A stretch of DNA of 64,000 nt, from the NCBI GenBank assembly GCA_049613665.1, contig JBMZCV010000001.1, forward strand, positions 47,252 through 111,251, read 5' to 3'. The notes beneath the pieces were generated by a model. The model was not told where the DNA came from. It saw only the letters and a program-made list of their open reading frames with translations, and made no database searches. The translations under genes and the position numbers were made by a program. Shown one piece after another: positions 8,006-16,851 of the stretch. Numbering within the stretch: the first letter of the stretch is position 1; each line of letters begins with the position of its first letter. Origin of the DNA: JBMZCV01 sp049613665. GTDB lineage: Bacteria; Bacteroidota; Bacteroidia; Chitinophagales; UBA2359.

Positions 8006-9268
8006 TTAAGGCGTAGAAACAGCCGCAGGAGCTTCCGTAGAGTTTTCCCAATTTCGATACTCCTCCGACGACCAGAAATCATTGTATTTCGCAGCCGCCA
8101 ACACCGTGCTAGGGTCAGTATCAAACTTATTTTGCATGAAGCTAAACAAATCTACCGCTTCGGCATGTCGTTTTTCGTCTAGCAAAAAGCGAGCATACTT
8201 CCAATACATCATTTCTGTATTTGGCTCTTCGTCTATCGCTTTTGAGAGCAAGTTTTCTACCAAGTCCTTTTTTTCAAAACTTTGATATATTTCAGCTTTT
8301 ATGGTATGCAAATAAGGGTCATTGCCCAAAGCATTGTTTAGCTTGTCTATTTTTGCCACTACATTATTTTTGTTTTTGGCAAGGAAAGCAAAATCAAGCA
8401 TCATAAAGTCGAGAATTTTATCATTGTCGAAAGCTGCTCTAAATTGATTTTCGGCTTTCGCAAAAGTCTTTTCGCCCACATTGTAGCTCAAATTCAAATT
8501 CATAATCTGCACCATACGGTCGTTTTGCAAATCGGCAGGCAAGTCCGCAATCGCTTCTACGGCATCTTTGTAGCCGCTTATTTGAGCCAACTCGTTGATT
8601 TCAGATATTTTAGGCAGGTTTTCTAAAAAGAGCTGTTCTCTTTCTGTGTTTTCGGCAAATGTTACTTCCTCTTTTACATCGAGCAAAGACGATAAATACA
8701 ATTTTTCGAGCGTTTCGCTAAAAGGCATTCCACCACGATAAATGCAAAAATCTTTGATAAAAATGTCTTTTTCGTTGTCGGAAGCCAGCTCTACTTCATG
8801 ATAATTGATGCCATCTTCGGCTACCAAACGAAATAAAGCAGTCGTTTTGTTGGCAAGTTTATTGATTTTCAACAACTTATAGTGTCCTTTTTTGCCTAAC
8901 GAACTCACTATTTCATTGCCTGCGTCGATAGAGGTTTTCACGCCTTCCGTAAAACCTTCTTCATAGTCTGTTGGCCCTTTTATGCGGCTAGTGATGTCTT
9001 TAATGATAGGCTCAACTTTGAAATGCTTATTAAAAAAGTCAGCATTTCCTTCGTTAATATAATTTTCTATTTCTGCTGCAAATTTTTCGTAATCCTTTTT
9101 ATCTAAACTTGGTATTGTAGATACTTTTGGTGTTGTAGGTGTTTTTTGTTCAGTTAAGCTTTTTGTTGGAGCATTTTTTATGCTAGTAGCGAGGTTATGC
9201 GGTTGTTCGTTGCAAGCCGAGAAGCAAACCGATAGGATAACAATAAGGCTTGAATAAATTTTTTTCAT
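8006..9268 (-). CDS. Lipoprotein with C-terminal TPR-like repeats, function unknown
   Basis: 420 residues from the ATG at 9268, chosen over a longer frame because it gives a clean lipoprotein signal (MKKIYSSLIVILSVCF, lipobox FSAC, Cys about 18). A Thr/Pro/Lys-rich linker follows, then a mixed alpha/beta region of about 150 residues (residues 60-200) of a type often seen in exported Bacteroidota proteins that I cannot name. From about residue 260 helical pairs typical of tetratricopeptide repeats appear (for example LHTIKAEIYQSFEKKDLVEN and MYWKYARFLLDEKRHAEAVD). It is a single-gene unit with its own terminator. Likely anchored in a membrane facing the periplasm or surface; no reaction can be assigned. 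Confidence 0.8.
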   Translation of the reverse strand: MKKIYSSLIVILSVCFSACNEQPHNLATSIKNAPTKSLTEQKTPTTPKVSTIPSLDKKDYEKFAAEIENYINEGNADFFNKHFKVEPIIKDITSRIKGPTDYEEGFTEGVKTSIDAGNEIVSSLGKKGHYKLLKINKLANKTTALFRLVAEDGINYHEVELASDNEKDIFIKDFCIYRGGMPFSETLEKLYLSSLLDVKEEVTFAENTEREQLFLENLPKISEINELAQISGYKDAVEAIADLPADLQNDRMVQIMNLNLSYNVGEKTFAKAENQFRAAFDNDKILDFMMLDFAFLAKNKNNVVAKIDKLNNALGNDPYLHTIKAEIYQSFEKKDLVENLLSKAIDEEPNTEMMYWKYARFLLDEKRHAEAVDLFSFMQNKFDTDPSTVLAAAKYNDFWSSEEYRNWENSTEAPAAVSTP

Positions 9269-10060
9269 AGGTTTTTTTAATTTTGAGTAAAAAAAGGTAA
9301 TAGTAAGGTAATTATATATTAATATTTTCAAACAATCATCAATCAGCATATGAGCTTCTACAACTTGTAGCATACATTTGTCTGATTACCTAATTGTTTA
9401 AAAATTGGTTTTTTGCACATTAAAAAAAAACATCTTATCCAATCATTTCTACTTATTTTATATCCAACTTTCAAGCACTATTTTAGGGTATTAGCTTCTG
9501 CAAATGAGCATTTTAAGTACCAAATACTACTTAATTTTTCTTGTTTGGCTCAATAGATATTTTGTATCATTGTCTCAAAAAAATTGGTGTATGAACCCAC
9601 ACAATTCTTGAAATAAGCTTATCCAACTACTTATGCTTGCTACTTATCAGCGATTCAAATTTAATTTTTTGGTACAACATTTAATAAACATATCTCTCCA
9701 TATCTTGCATTCTGTATTTTTATAAACTAGCAAATGCAAAGATACAATTTTAAGTGACAAAAAACTGACACTTTTTGCTCAAAAAAACATATTCTTGCTT
9801 AGTCTTATTACAAATAAACACTATTCATTATTTATAATAACCTAACAGTCAAATAAATAAGCAAAAGCTACTAAAAAAACATATCAGTACTATGCAAAAA
9901 AAAATTATTTAAAAATAGCTTATTGATATAGCAAGCAAGCTTTTTATTACGATTAAATGACAATACTAAAGTGTTTTTTGCCAAAAATAGTGCCAATGAT
10001 TTCTGAAAAAAAAACCTATTGCAAACTTGCACACTTTTATTCTAAATAACATAAAAAAAA
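9269..10060. other. Gene-free interval of about 800 bp with decayed repeat fragments
   Basis: No convincing coding frame. Contains degenerate pieces of the TTAAGT...GCACTA hairpin family, for example GAGCTTCTACAACTTGTAG near 9352-9370, CAAGCACTATTTTAGGGTAT near 9472, and TAAGTACCAAATACTACTTAA near 9515, as well as AT-rich unique DNA. Confidence 0.6.
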
Positions 10061-10092
10061 CATCAAACAATATAGTCATACATTGTTTGATG
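10061..10092. terminator. Terminator downstream of yggS
   Basis: CATCAAACAAT and ATTGTTTGATG form an 11-bp stem, with eight A on the left (a T-run on the minus strand) and five T on the right. It lies about 80 bp past the stop of the minus-strand gene ending at 10171. Confidence 0.8.
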
Positions 10093-10170
10093 TTTTTGGT
10101 ATCTATTTAGCCCTAAACCAAATTAATTGATAGTTTTTGTTTCAAAGCTTCAAAGCAAGGCTAATCAATG

Positions 10171-10830
10171 CTATTTATACACTCTTTTTCCGAAAATAAG
10201 GCTTCCTACTCTAACCATTGTGCTGCCTTCTTCTACGGCCATTTTGTAGTCGCCCGACATGCCCATCGAAATTTCTTTAAAATCTGTTTTCTCAGCAAAA
10301 AAGTCATTTTTGAGCGTATCGAATATTTTTTTCAGAGTTTGAAATTCTTGTTTTACCTGCATTTTATCGCTCGTAAAAGTAGCCATACCCATCACACCGC
10401 AAAGGTTTATATTTTTGAGATTTTTGAATGCTTCCGATTGCAAAAATGTTCTTGCCGTTTCCAAATCTAAGCCAAACTTGCTTGCTTCGGTCGCAATATG
10501 AAACTGCAACAAACAATCAATAGTTCGGTTGTGTTTTATGGCTCTTTTATTAATCTCAACCAACAACCGAAAGCTATCTACCGACTGAATCAGACACACA
10601 AAAGGAGCAATCATTTTCACTTTGTTGGTTTGCAGATGTCCGATAAAATGCCAAACAATGTCTTTTGGCAGGTTATCATGTTTTTGCACTAGTTCTTGAA
10701 TATAGTTTTCGCCAAAAATGCGTTGTCCTTTTTCATAACATTCCAAAATCGCTTCTTTGGGTTTCGTTTTTGATACTGCTACTAGCTGCACGTTTTGAGG
10801 TGTTAGTTCGTTTATGAGGTGTTCTAGCAT
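10171..10830 (-). CDS. yggS: Pyridoxal-phosphate homeostasis protein YggS/PROSC family
   Basis: 219 residues, full family length. N-terminus VQLVAVSKTKPKE carries the PLP-binding lysine in the VSKTK motif; FGENYIQE, WHFIGHLQTNK, and the C-terminal MGMSGDYKMAVEEGSTMVRVGS with GSLIFG complete the alanine-racemase-like TIM-barrel signature. It binds pyridoxal 5'-phosphate and buffers the free cofactor in the cytoplasm; no catalytic reaction is known. It is a single gene with its own -7 element and terminator. Confidence 0.96.
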   Translation of the reverse strand: MLEHLINELTPQNVQLVAVSKTKPKEAILECYEKGQRIFGENYIQELVQKHDNLPKDIVWHFIGHLQTNKVKMIAPFVCLIQSVDSFRLLVEINKRAIKHNRTIDCLLQFHIATEASKFGLDLETARTFLQSEAFKNLKNINLCGVMGMATFTSDKMQVKQEFQTLKKIFDTLKNDFFAEKTDFKEISMGMSGDYKMAVEEGSTMVRVGSLIFGKRVYK

Positions 10831-10866
10831 GATTTATTAAGCGTTTTTTGTTAAAAAATTTTTTTA

Positions 10867-10874
10867 CAAAGGTA
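10867..10874 (-). promoter_or_regulatory. -7 element for yggS
   Basis: Reads TACCTTTG on the minus strand, 37 bp before the yggS ATG. No good TTTG box is found at the expected distance, so only the -7 element is claimed. Confidence 0.5.
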
Positions 10875-10923
10875 GGCAAAAAAAAACAGCTAACTAAAAT
10901 TTTATTTAGTTGCTGTTTTTCAA

Positions 10924-11104
10924 CAATAATTCTGACATTTTTTATAACAATCTTCAGTTCAATAAAAAAAATGCCTTTTGACAAGGGAAACATACTATTT
11001 TTCACTTCAAAAGGCTATAAAATTGGCAACTATTGGTCACCTTAGCCTAAAAAAAAAGTATGTTTAAGCCTTTGATAAAAAATGTATAAATATCCGAACT
11101 ATTG
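10924..11104. repeat. Hairpin element with CAATnnTTCGGACATTT ends, copy A (181 bp)
   Basis: Terminal inverted repeats CAATAATTCTGACATTT and its partner ending ATATCCGAACTATTG. Inside lies a second inverted repeat (AACATACTATTTTT against AAGTATGTT, plus AAAAGGCT against AGCCTAAAA). The same order of parts is seen at 40417-40597, 56992-57273 and 61098-61279. No coding capacity. Confidence 0.9.
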
Positions 11105-11132
11105 TTTCAAAAAAAATAGTTTTATGAAAAAT

Positions 11133-11471
11133 TTAATATAAGCGGCGAAACAAAGTCGAAAAAGTCATCATTTCGCTCAGGTTGCTCAATCGAATTTTGC
11201 CCATCATCACGGCCATTTGCGGATTTGAGCGGCCAAGTTCTACATCTTCATAAGTACGGTCTTTTGTTTTTACCGTACATGTTGCAGCACCTTCGTGTCC
11301 TTCTTGTACTTTGCAAACACCATTTGCTACATTAACTGTAAATTTTCCGCCATTGCCTCCCGAAATATCGAAATGTATCGTAGTCTTGTAGCCAGATGGT
11401 GCTTTTTCTGGACGGTAGCGGCTACTCAAAGAGCTAATGATTTCTTTTGCGGTTTTTGGTGTATTTCCCAT
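11133..11471 (-). CDS. SCP2 sterol-binding-fold protein
   Basis: 112 residues from the ATG at 11471 (MGNTPKTAKEIISSLSSRY); a longer frame from 11519 has only an unlikely lysine/asparagine-rich prefix. The body (TTIHFDISGGNGGKFTVNVANG, then GAATCTVKTKDRTYEDVELG and a C-terminal MAVMMGKIRLSNLSEMMTFS) matches the small SCP2 domain: five-stranded sheet, hydrophobic pocket and the characteristic G-K-I/L-x-hydrophobic-G/S-x C-terminal helix region. Such proteins bind lipids or acyl-CoA in the cytoplasm; the ligand here is unknown. It stands alone. Confidence 0.85.
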   Translation of the reverse strand: MGNTPKTAKEIISSLSSRYRPEKAPSGYKTTIHFDISGGNGGKFTVNVANGVCKVQEGHEGAATCTVKTKDRTYEDVELGRSNPQMAVMMGKIRLSNLSEMMTFSTLFRRLY

Positions 11472-11581
11472 TTTGTTTTTGTTTTTATACTTATTATTTT
11501 TGAAAAATTGAAGTCTCAAAGTTATCTTTTTTTTTGCGGTTTTGCAAATTCTTTGAACGTTTGTTCATGTTTATTTACAAT

Positions 11582-11621
11582 AAAAAAGCAGCGATATGTA
11601 CGAAACATATTGCTGCTTTTT
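11582..11621. terminator. Terminator of the DUF58 gene
   Basis: AAAAAGCAGC, ATATGT and the inverted ACATAT, GCTGCTTTTT form a strong hairpin with A and T flanks, 59 bp past the stop of the minus-strand gene at 11680. Confidence 0.85.
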
Positions 11622-11679
11622 CGAAAAAGAAATATTTTAGTAGTGTCTTAGCAAGCTAAATAAATGTAGTGTTTGACAC

Positions 11680-12615
11680 TTAGACATTCATTTTTGTGCG
11701 TTTTACTAAATAAGGCATCAAAACTTGATTAAAATTTTGATTGATGTCGGCTTCAACAAAGTCGATATGATATTGAAGACATTTCATTTTGAGGTTTTCT
11801 AAAAACTTAGTCATTTGTTTTTTATAAAAATCCTTCACTTGATTGGGCTGCAATTTTATTTCATCGCCTGTTTCAATATCTACAAAGACATAAGGCCGAT
11901 TTTCAAACTCAAATTCTAATTCGTGTTTTTTATCTACTACATGAAACAAAACCACTTCGTGTTTGCTATGTTTGAGGTGTTGCAAAGCAGAAAAAATCTC
12001 TTCTTGGCTCTCTGCATTTTCAAACATATCGCTAAAAATAATCACTAAAGAACGTTTATGTATATTTTCGGCTATTTGATGCAAGCATTTTGCTGCTGCT
12101 GTCGATTTGTTTCGTGTTTTATCCATCAAAACTCTTTCGATATTGGCATTGAGTATTTTTTGATGAGCGGTTGTAGATTTCACTTTAGAATGAAACTCTA
12201 TTTCATCTGAAAAAATGCTCAAACCCACAGCATCACGCTGTCGCCTAAGCATATACATGAGGGCAGCAGCCGAAATAGCCGAAAACCGCAGTTTGTTGAT
12301 GCTCGGTCTGTTGCTTTGTCCAGCATCTTCAGGAAAATACATAGAAGAAGAAACATCTAGCACAATGCGACAACGCAAGTTAGTTTCCTCCTCAAATCGT
12401 TTGATATACATTTTGTCGGTTCTGGCCATCACTTTCCAATCAATGTTTTTGATAGGGTCGCCCGGATTATATAGACGATGCTCCGCAAACTCTACGGAAA
12501 AGCCATGAAAAGGGCTTTTGTGCAAACCAATAATGAAGCCTTCAACAACTTGTTTTGCCAAAAGTTCTATGTTATCAAACTTATGTAAATCTTTTGGATG
12601 TATGATTTCAGCCAT
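11680..12615 (-). CDS. DUF58 / von Willebrand factor A-type protein
   Basis: 311 residues. Has the DUF58 hallmark GDPIKNIDWKVMARTDKMYI near residue 52, with a vWA-like Rossmann fold after it: the MIDAS motif DVSSSM near residue 88, and VIIFSDMFE further on. Proteins of this family usually sit next to a MoxR AAA+ ATPase and BatA/BatB-type membrane proteins; none of these is adjacent here, so its partner must be encoded elsewhere. Cytoplasmic, probably a metal-ion-dependent scaffold in a MoxR-type chaperone system; that role is inferred from the family. Confidence 0.93.
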   Translation of the reverse strand: MAEIIHPKDLHKFDNIELLAKQVVEGFIIGLHKSPFHGFSVEFAEHRLYNPGDPIKNIDWKVMARTDKMYIKRFEEETNLRCRIVLDVSSSMYFPEDAGQSNRPSINKLRFSAISAAALMYMLRRQRDAVGLSIFSDEIEFHSKVKSTTAHQKILNANIERVLMDKTRNKSTAAAKCLHQIAENIHKRSLVIIFSDMFENAESQEEIFSALQHLKHSKHEVVLFHVVDKKHELEFEFENRPYVFVDIETGDEIKLQPNQVKDFYKKQMTKFLENLKMKCLQYHIDFVEADINQNFNQVLMPYLVKRTKMNV

Positions 12616-12764
12616 GTTATGCGTTTAAAAATATTTAGTTTTTGTTTTATATCGTTGAGGTAAAGAACTCTTGAAAAATACCTTCTGTCTTATGTTAAGT
12701 AGTTAATCAAAAGAAACAAGGCATTTACAAAATATTATATCCTCAAAAAAAGCGACAACACTAG

Positions 12765-13130
12765 CCGTTGTTTGGTGTTATCACCATAGCCGTCAGGTTA
12801 GTTGAAAAGTTAAATGTTATGATGTCCCAAAAAGGTATTAGGCATTATTCCCAAAAAAATGTAAGCGACAATATGAATATCATTGGATTAAAGCGACTTT
12901 TTTCGTAAAACGAGGTAGTAGGCACTTCTAAAGTGCCTGCCACCTAAGATTTGCTTTTTATTTCAAAATGTTATTGTTTTGAAATATATGTGGTGGCAGG
13001 CATTTTCAAAATGCCTACCACCTTATTTTCCTATTATCGCTCATCTAAAATTTTGTGAATAAGGTTTATTATCGAAAACAAAAAACTCAACTCGTTGTCC
13101 TGACGGCTATGGTGATAACACCAACAAGGG
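12765..13130. repeat. Element with long inverted repeats containing GGTGTTATCACC, and two internal hairpins
   Basis: A perfect 26-bp inverted repeat (12772-12797 and 13099-13124, each containing GGTGTTATCACCATAGCC and its complement) encloses about 300 bp. Inside are two strong hairpins, 12911-12948 (AGGCACTT / AAGTGCCT core) and 12990-13024 (GGCATTTT / AAAATGCC core), both bounded by GGTGG / CCACC. The last 20 bases of the window start another copy. No open frame of note. Together with AAGTAGTT/AACTACTT flanks near 12697 and 13182 it fills the whole gap between the DUF58 and DUF3857 genes. Confidence 0.85.
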
Positions 13131-13312
13131 CATTGGGGTTTTAATATTAAAAAAAATGAGTACTAGAAAACTTATAGACAACTACTTAAAATAAATAAGC
13201 TATCTTATGTTAAAATAAAAGTTACCCAAATTGTTAGAGTAGTTTATTTGTTCAAAAGATAAAGCAAAAATAGTGCAAAAAAGTATCTCTATAAGTTTTT
13301 TAACGTTTTTTT

Positions 13313-15604
13313 TTACTTTTCGTCCAAAACAACTTCCAAAGTTGCTTTTTCTACTTGCTCAATTGTTTTAAAAATTTGCTCTACATCAGCCGTTTTTTCA
13401 GCTTCAACCTTTGGTTTTGCCACCCACAAATCTGACTGAATCATAAGGCTAGTTGGCGACATTTGCTGAATATCAAATTTATAATTGCCCATTTCGTTTT
13501 CTATTTCTAACGGCAAATCCTTAAAAGCTTTCACACTAATTGGCTTGTCAAATTCGACATAATATCTATAAGTATCTCGCCCTATAAAGTCGGAATAAAA
13601 AGCCATTTCACGATTTTTTGCTTCAAACTTTTCATAAATAATGTGTCGAAACCACTGTTTCAAATCAATGGTATATGTTTTTTCATCTTTTTTTGTTACG
13701 ATATTTGGAGCTGTATAATCTACTCGAATATCGGTTTTGAAAGGATATATTTGACTGACTTTTATTTTTGGTTCATTGTGTGTTGCATGTTTGTTGAGTT
13801 GCATAATTTTGTGGTCGTATCGCTCATTAATGGTAGAATCGATGCTGCTATGTTTATAAACACCTCTTGTTAAGGTCGAAAATTGTCCAGAAAGTATAAT
13901 TTTAGCATCAAAACTTATCTTTTTTTCAGCTAAACTTACCGTAGCTTTGACATTACTTAGGCGATAGTTGTCGTCGGCAGAGCTATTTGGCGTTTTATAA
14001 AGTCTAGTATTATGCAAATCTTCTGTTGATTTTATCATTTGTAACACATGCAACGAAAAGGTATTTTCGAGATAAAAAGGCAGTTCATTGATATAATGTC
14101 CTTCTCGCTGATTTTTTGGAAAAACATAAAACATCTTGTTCTCTTTGCTTGTAGAATATAATGTGTTTCTGCCCAAAACAGGCAAGCATTTGCGAGGGTC
14201 AATTTTGCTAAGGCGATTGTCGGAGATAAAAACCATAAAATAATCTTCCTCCAAACGATTGAAAATGCCTTCGTAAATCGTATGTTTATTAATATTGAGC
14301 AGTCGTTTTTTGTTGATAGAATTAGGTACTCTTTCCATTTTTGCCAAAGAAGTTCTGCCTATTTTGTTGGCTGTCACTTCCATAAATAAGTCATCTGACA
14401 AACGATTGAAAATGCCTTCATACATCGTATATCTGTTTATTTCTTTCAACAATTTTTCTCTATAATAGCTGTGCAAATGGCTCAAACGCTTATCTGTATT
14501 AAAATAATGGTCTTTCAACATCACATAATCAAAATTTTCGGCTATGTGAGCGTTCATTTTATTCAGCTTAACAATATGATTTTCTTCTTTTATATCTTTT
14601 ACTTGCTCATCGTAAAATAAATTGAGACCAGCTTCTTTCCTACTCAATTTGTCGGTAAACAATGCCATATTTAGCTCACGAAAACCCAACAGATGAAAGC
14701 CGTAGTATGTCCATGAATAGGGCGAAAACTCTACAATAGCATCATTTTCAAAAACACCATAAGCTTTGTTATGAAAATAATATTCAAGATATGGTAGTTC
14801 AAGATATGGTCTGCCTCCAGGTTCATTGATACATGCTTTTAGATTTGATTGTTTCCATGTTTTTGTAATGTTGAAAGGTCGTTTTTTGTTTTTGGTAGAA
14901 TCACTCAGAGCCAAACCGTTGGCTTCTGTGACAAACATTAGTTCGCTACCTGGATAAGTGATTTCTAATACTGATTCTTGTTTTGGCATATCGCCATGAA
15001 AAAAAATTCTTTTCCAATCGAAAACAAAAGGTACGAAATAAAGGTATTCGATTTCTAGTACATCGCCAACATCTATTTTAGGAAACGAAAAATGATAAGC
15101 ATAAGCCGTTCTATCTCTAGCATTATATAGCATTTTTTCGCTTATTATTTCATCTTGAGGTTGCACATGATTTACCTTGCCATCGGCTTTGATTAGTCTT
15201 GCTTTGAGGTATCTAATGTTTAGCTCAAAATACTTAGGACGATAAATATTTTCATGCTCTTTTTTGGGCAAATCGCTATATTCATACTGTGGGTTGCAGG
15301 GTTCAGGAATAGTGATATTGGCGTATTGTTGAATGCCTTTTTCGGTCAGAAACTTGATACGCATATTTTTTTTGAACATGCTAGTTCGCTCACCTTTATT
15401 GATGAAAGCTTTAATATTCCAAGCACTTTTTTCATACAGAATAACAGCATCTTCGGCCGCAAATTCGTCGGCTACTTGCTCATTTTTAATAGGGCTTTCT
15501 TCCCATGCTTGCAAATATTTTCGTTGATAGTTAGTGTTTTGTGCATAAGCATTATTTGCATACAAAATAAAACACAAAAAGAGATAATATACATTTGTTT
15601 TCAT
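13313..15604 (-). CDS. Exported DUF3857-type protein with an internal tandem duplication
   Basis: 763 residues. A Sec signal peptide (MKTNVYYLFLCFILYANNAYAQ) precedes a DUF3857-like beta domain (residues about 40-240; KNMRIKFLTEKGIQQYANITI and RDRTAYAYHFSFPKIDVGDV with LEIEYLY are typical). A transglutaminase-like region would follow in this family, but the usual Cys-containing motif is not evident. Residues about 392-440 and 441-489 are a head-to-tail duplication (YEGIFNRLSDDLFMEV and YEGIFNRLEEDYFMVF). The C-terminal 250 residues resemble the second beta domain of the family. Periplasmic or surface location; activity unknown and the transglutaminase site is probably lost. It is flanked on both sides by long repeat-filled gaps. 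Confidence 0.8.
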   Translation of the reverse strand: MKTNVYYLFLCFILYANNAYAQNTNYQRKYLQAWEESPIKNEQVADEFAAEDAVILYEKSAWNIKAFINKGERTSMFKKNMRIKFLTEKGIQQYANITIPEPCNPQYEYSDLPKKEHENIYRPKYFELNIRYLKARLIKADGKVNHVQPQDEIISEKMLYNARDRTAYAYHFSFPKIDVGDVLEIEYLYFVPFVFDWKRIFFHGDMPKQESVLEITYPGSELMFVTEANGLALSDSTKNKKRPFNITKTWKQSNLKACINEPGGRPYLELPYLEYYFHNKAYGVFENDAIVEFSPYSWTYYGFHLLGFRELNMALFTDKLSRKEAGLNLFYDEQVKDIKEENHIVKLNKMNAHIAENFDYVMLKDHYFNTDKRLSHLHSYYREKLLKEINRYTMYEGIFNRLSDDLFMEVTANKIGRTSLAKMERVPNSINKKRLLNINKHTIYEGIFNRLEEDYFMVFISDNRLSKIDPRKCLPVLGRNTLYSTSKENKMFYVFPKNQREGHYINELPFYLENTFSLHVLQMIKSTEDLHNTRLYKTPNSSADDNYRLSNVKATVSLAEKKISFDAKIILSGQFSTLTRGVYKHSSIDSTINERYDHKIMQLNKHATHNEPKIKVSQIYPFKTDIRVDYTAPNIVTKKDEKTYTIDLKQWFRHIIYEKFEAKNREMAFYSDFIGRDTYRYYVEFDKPISVKAFKDLPLEIENEMGNYKFDIQQMSPTSLMIQSDLWVAKPKVEAEKTADVEQIFKTIEQVEKATLEVVLDEK

Positions 15605-16851
15605 GATATAAGTTTAAATAAACAATAATTTATAACTTTTTATGATTCAACTCCGAGTTTCATGTTACATTCCATAACACGAAATTGCTATTAAATATCA
15701 AACACTATTTGTTATATACTCTGTTTTGTCAATGGTTCGGACATTTTTCTTCCAATAAATACCTTTTTGATAACTACTCAGCATTAGCTGCTTTGCTTTT
15801 TTTGGCAAGGAAAACATCTGTTTTTCAGTAAAATAGGCCATAAAAAGCCTTAAAAAAAGGTACTTGCCACCTTACCTTACTCTAATACAAAAAGTTATTG
15901 AAGTAAAAATAATGTTATAACAATAAATAGCCTTTTATTTAATGCAAGGCGAAACATAGTCACTTCCGTAAAAATAAAAATAATTGTAACAATATTCAAG
16001 CTACTGTTTTTACTAATGCCTTTAAACCCAATATGTTAGCTTCCACAATTTGTAGAATAAAACTACTTGAGCGTTTATTATCCATCGAAAAAAAACATAC
16101 TATGATATAGCTATCACTTTATAAACAGTCTGAGTTTTAGACAGTATATGCTTGTATTTTAGAAGCTTTGCATTTAATTATTTTTAGTTTTTTTTTGATA
16201 CTTTTTTTTTCTTTTAAGTTTAAACTTTTTCACATTACTTTTATTTTGCTTTATATTTTATTGATAATCCACGATTTAAAAATTTCACTTTTAAGTCATT
16301 TCTATTTTTCAATAGAAAAATTGTCACATTTCTTGACTAAAACCTTGCTGTTTTTCAATTATATGTTTTGATTTTAAATTAAGTATTACTCCTATATTGG
16401 CATAGTTATTGAAAGTTTAATAGTGTCTGAAAAAAGTCAAAAATAATAACATCAACTATTATTTAACAAAAAATTTATATATAAATAATTTAACAAAAAT
16501 TATACTACAAACCATAAAAGTTAAAACTCACTAAAATTTAATATAGTAGTACAAAAAAGTTATTTATTTATTAAGAGGCTGTTTAAATTTTATCCTTTGG
16601 CTTAAAAAAAGCATTTTTTCCGCCCAAATTTTCTGTTTTTTTCGAGCCGTAGCGGTGCTATGCCACTCAAAAAGCATCAATTTGGACAAAAAATCTAGCT
16701 TTTTCAGCATCAAAAACAAAATCTAAACAGCCTCTAAATGATACTTAGCACCAAATTGACTAAACAAGATTTGTTAGCATAACCCAACCTTAATTAAAAT
16801 AAGTGCATTGCACTTCCCCTAATCTAAAATCAAAACATAAATCTAAGAGTG
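15605..16851. other. Gene-free interval of about 1.2 kb
   Basis: Very AT-rich. Holds a single GGTTCGGACATTT end of the 180-bp element family near 15734, fragments of the 104-bp family near 16030-16060 (GTTAGCTTCCACAATTTGTA), and the complete 162-bp AGAGGCTGTTT element at 16574-16735. A 67-codon frame at 16168-16371 is rejected as compositional noise. Confidence 0.6.
16574..16735. repeat. 162-bp element with AGAGGCTGTTT inverted ends
   Basis: Starts AGAGGCTGTTTAAATTTT and ends AAAATCTAAACAGCCTCT, an 18-bp inverted repeat with one mismatch. The centre has GCCGTAGCGGTGCTATGCC. Single ends of the same element occur at 34942 (CTGTTTAGATTTTATGCTTT), 35143 (GGCTGTTTAAATTTTGCTTT), 40836 (AGAGGCTGTTCTTTTTTTGG) and 44470 (GGCTGTTTAG). 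No coding capacity. Confidence 0.88.

Noticed and set aside
12765..13130. Insertion sequence with transposase
   Set aside because: Good inverted repeats but no open frame long enough for a transposase between them.
16168..16371. 67-codon plus-strand frame rich in Phe, Leu and Ile
   Set aside because: Composition is what an AT-rich spacer gives by chance; no family resemblance, no promoter, and the same interval is full of decayed repeats.
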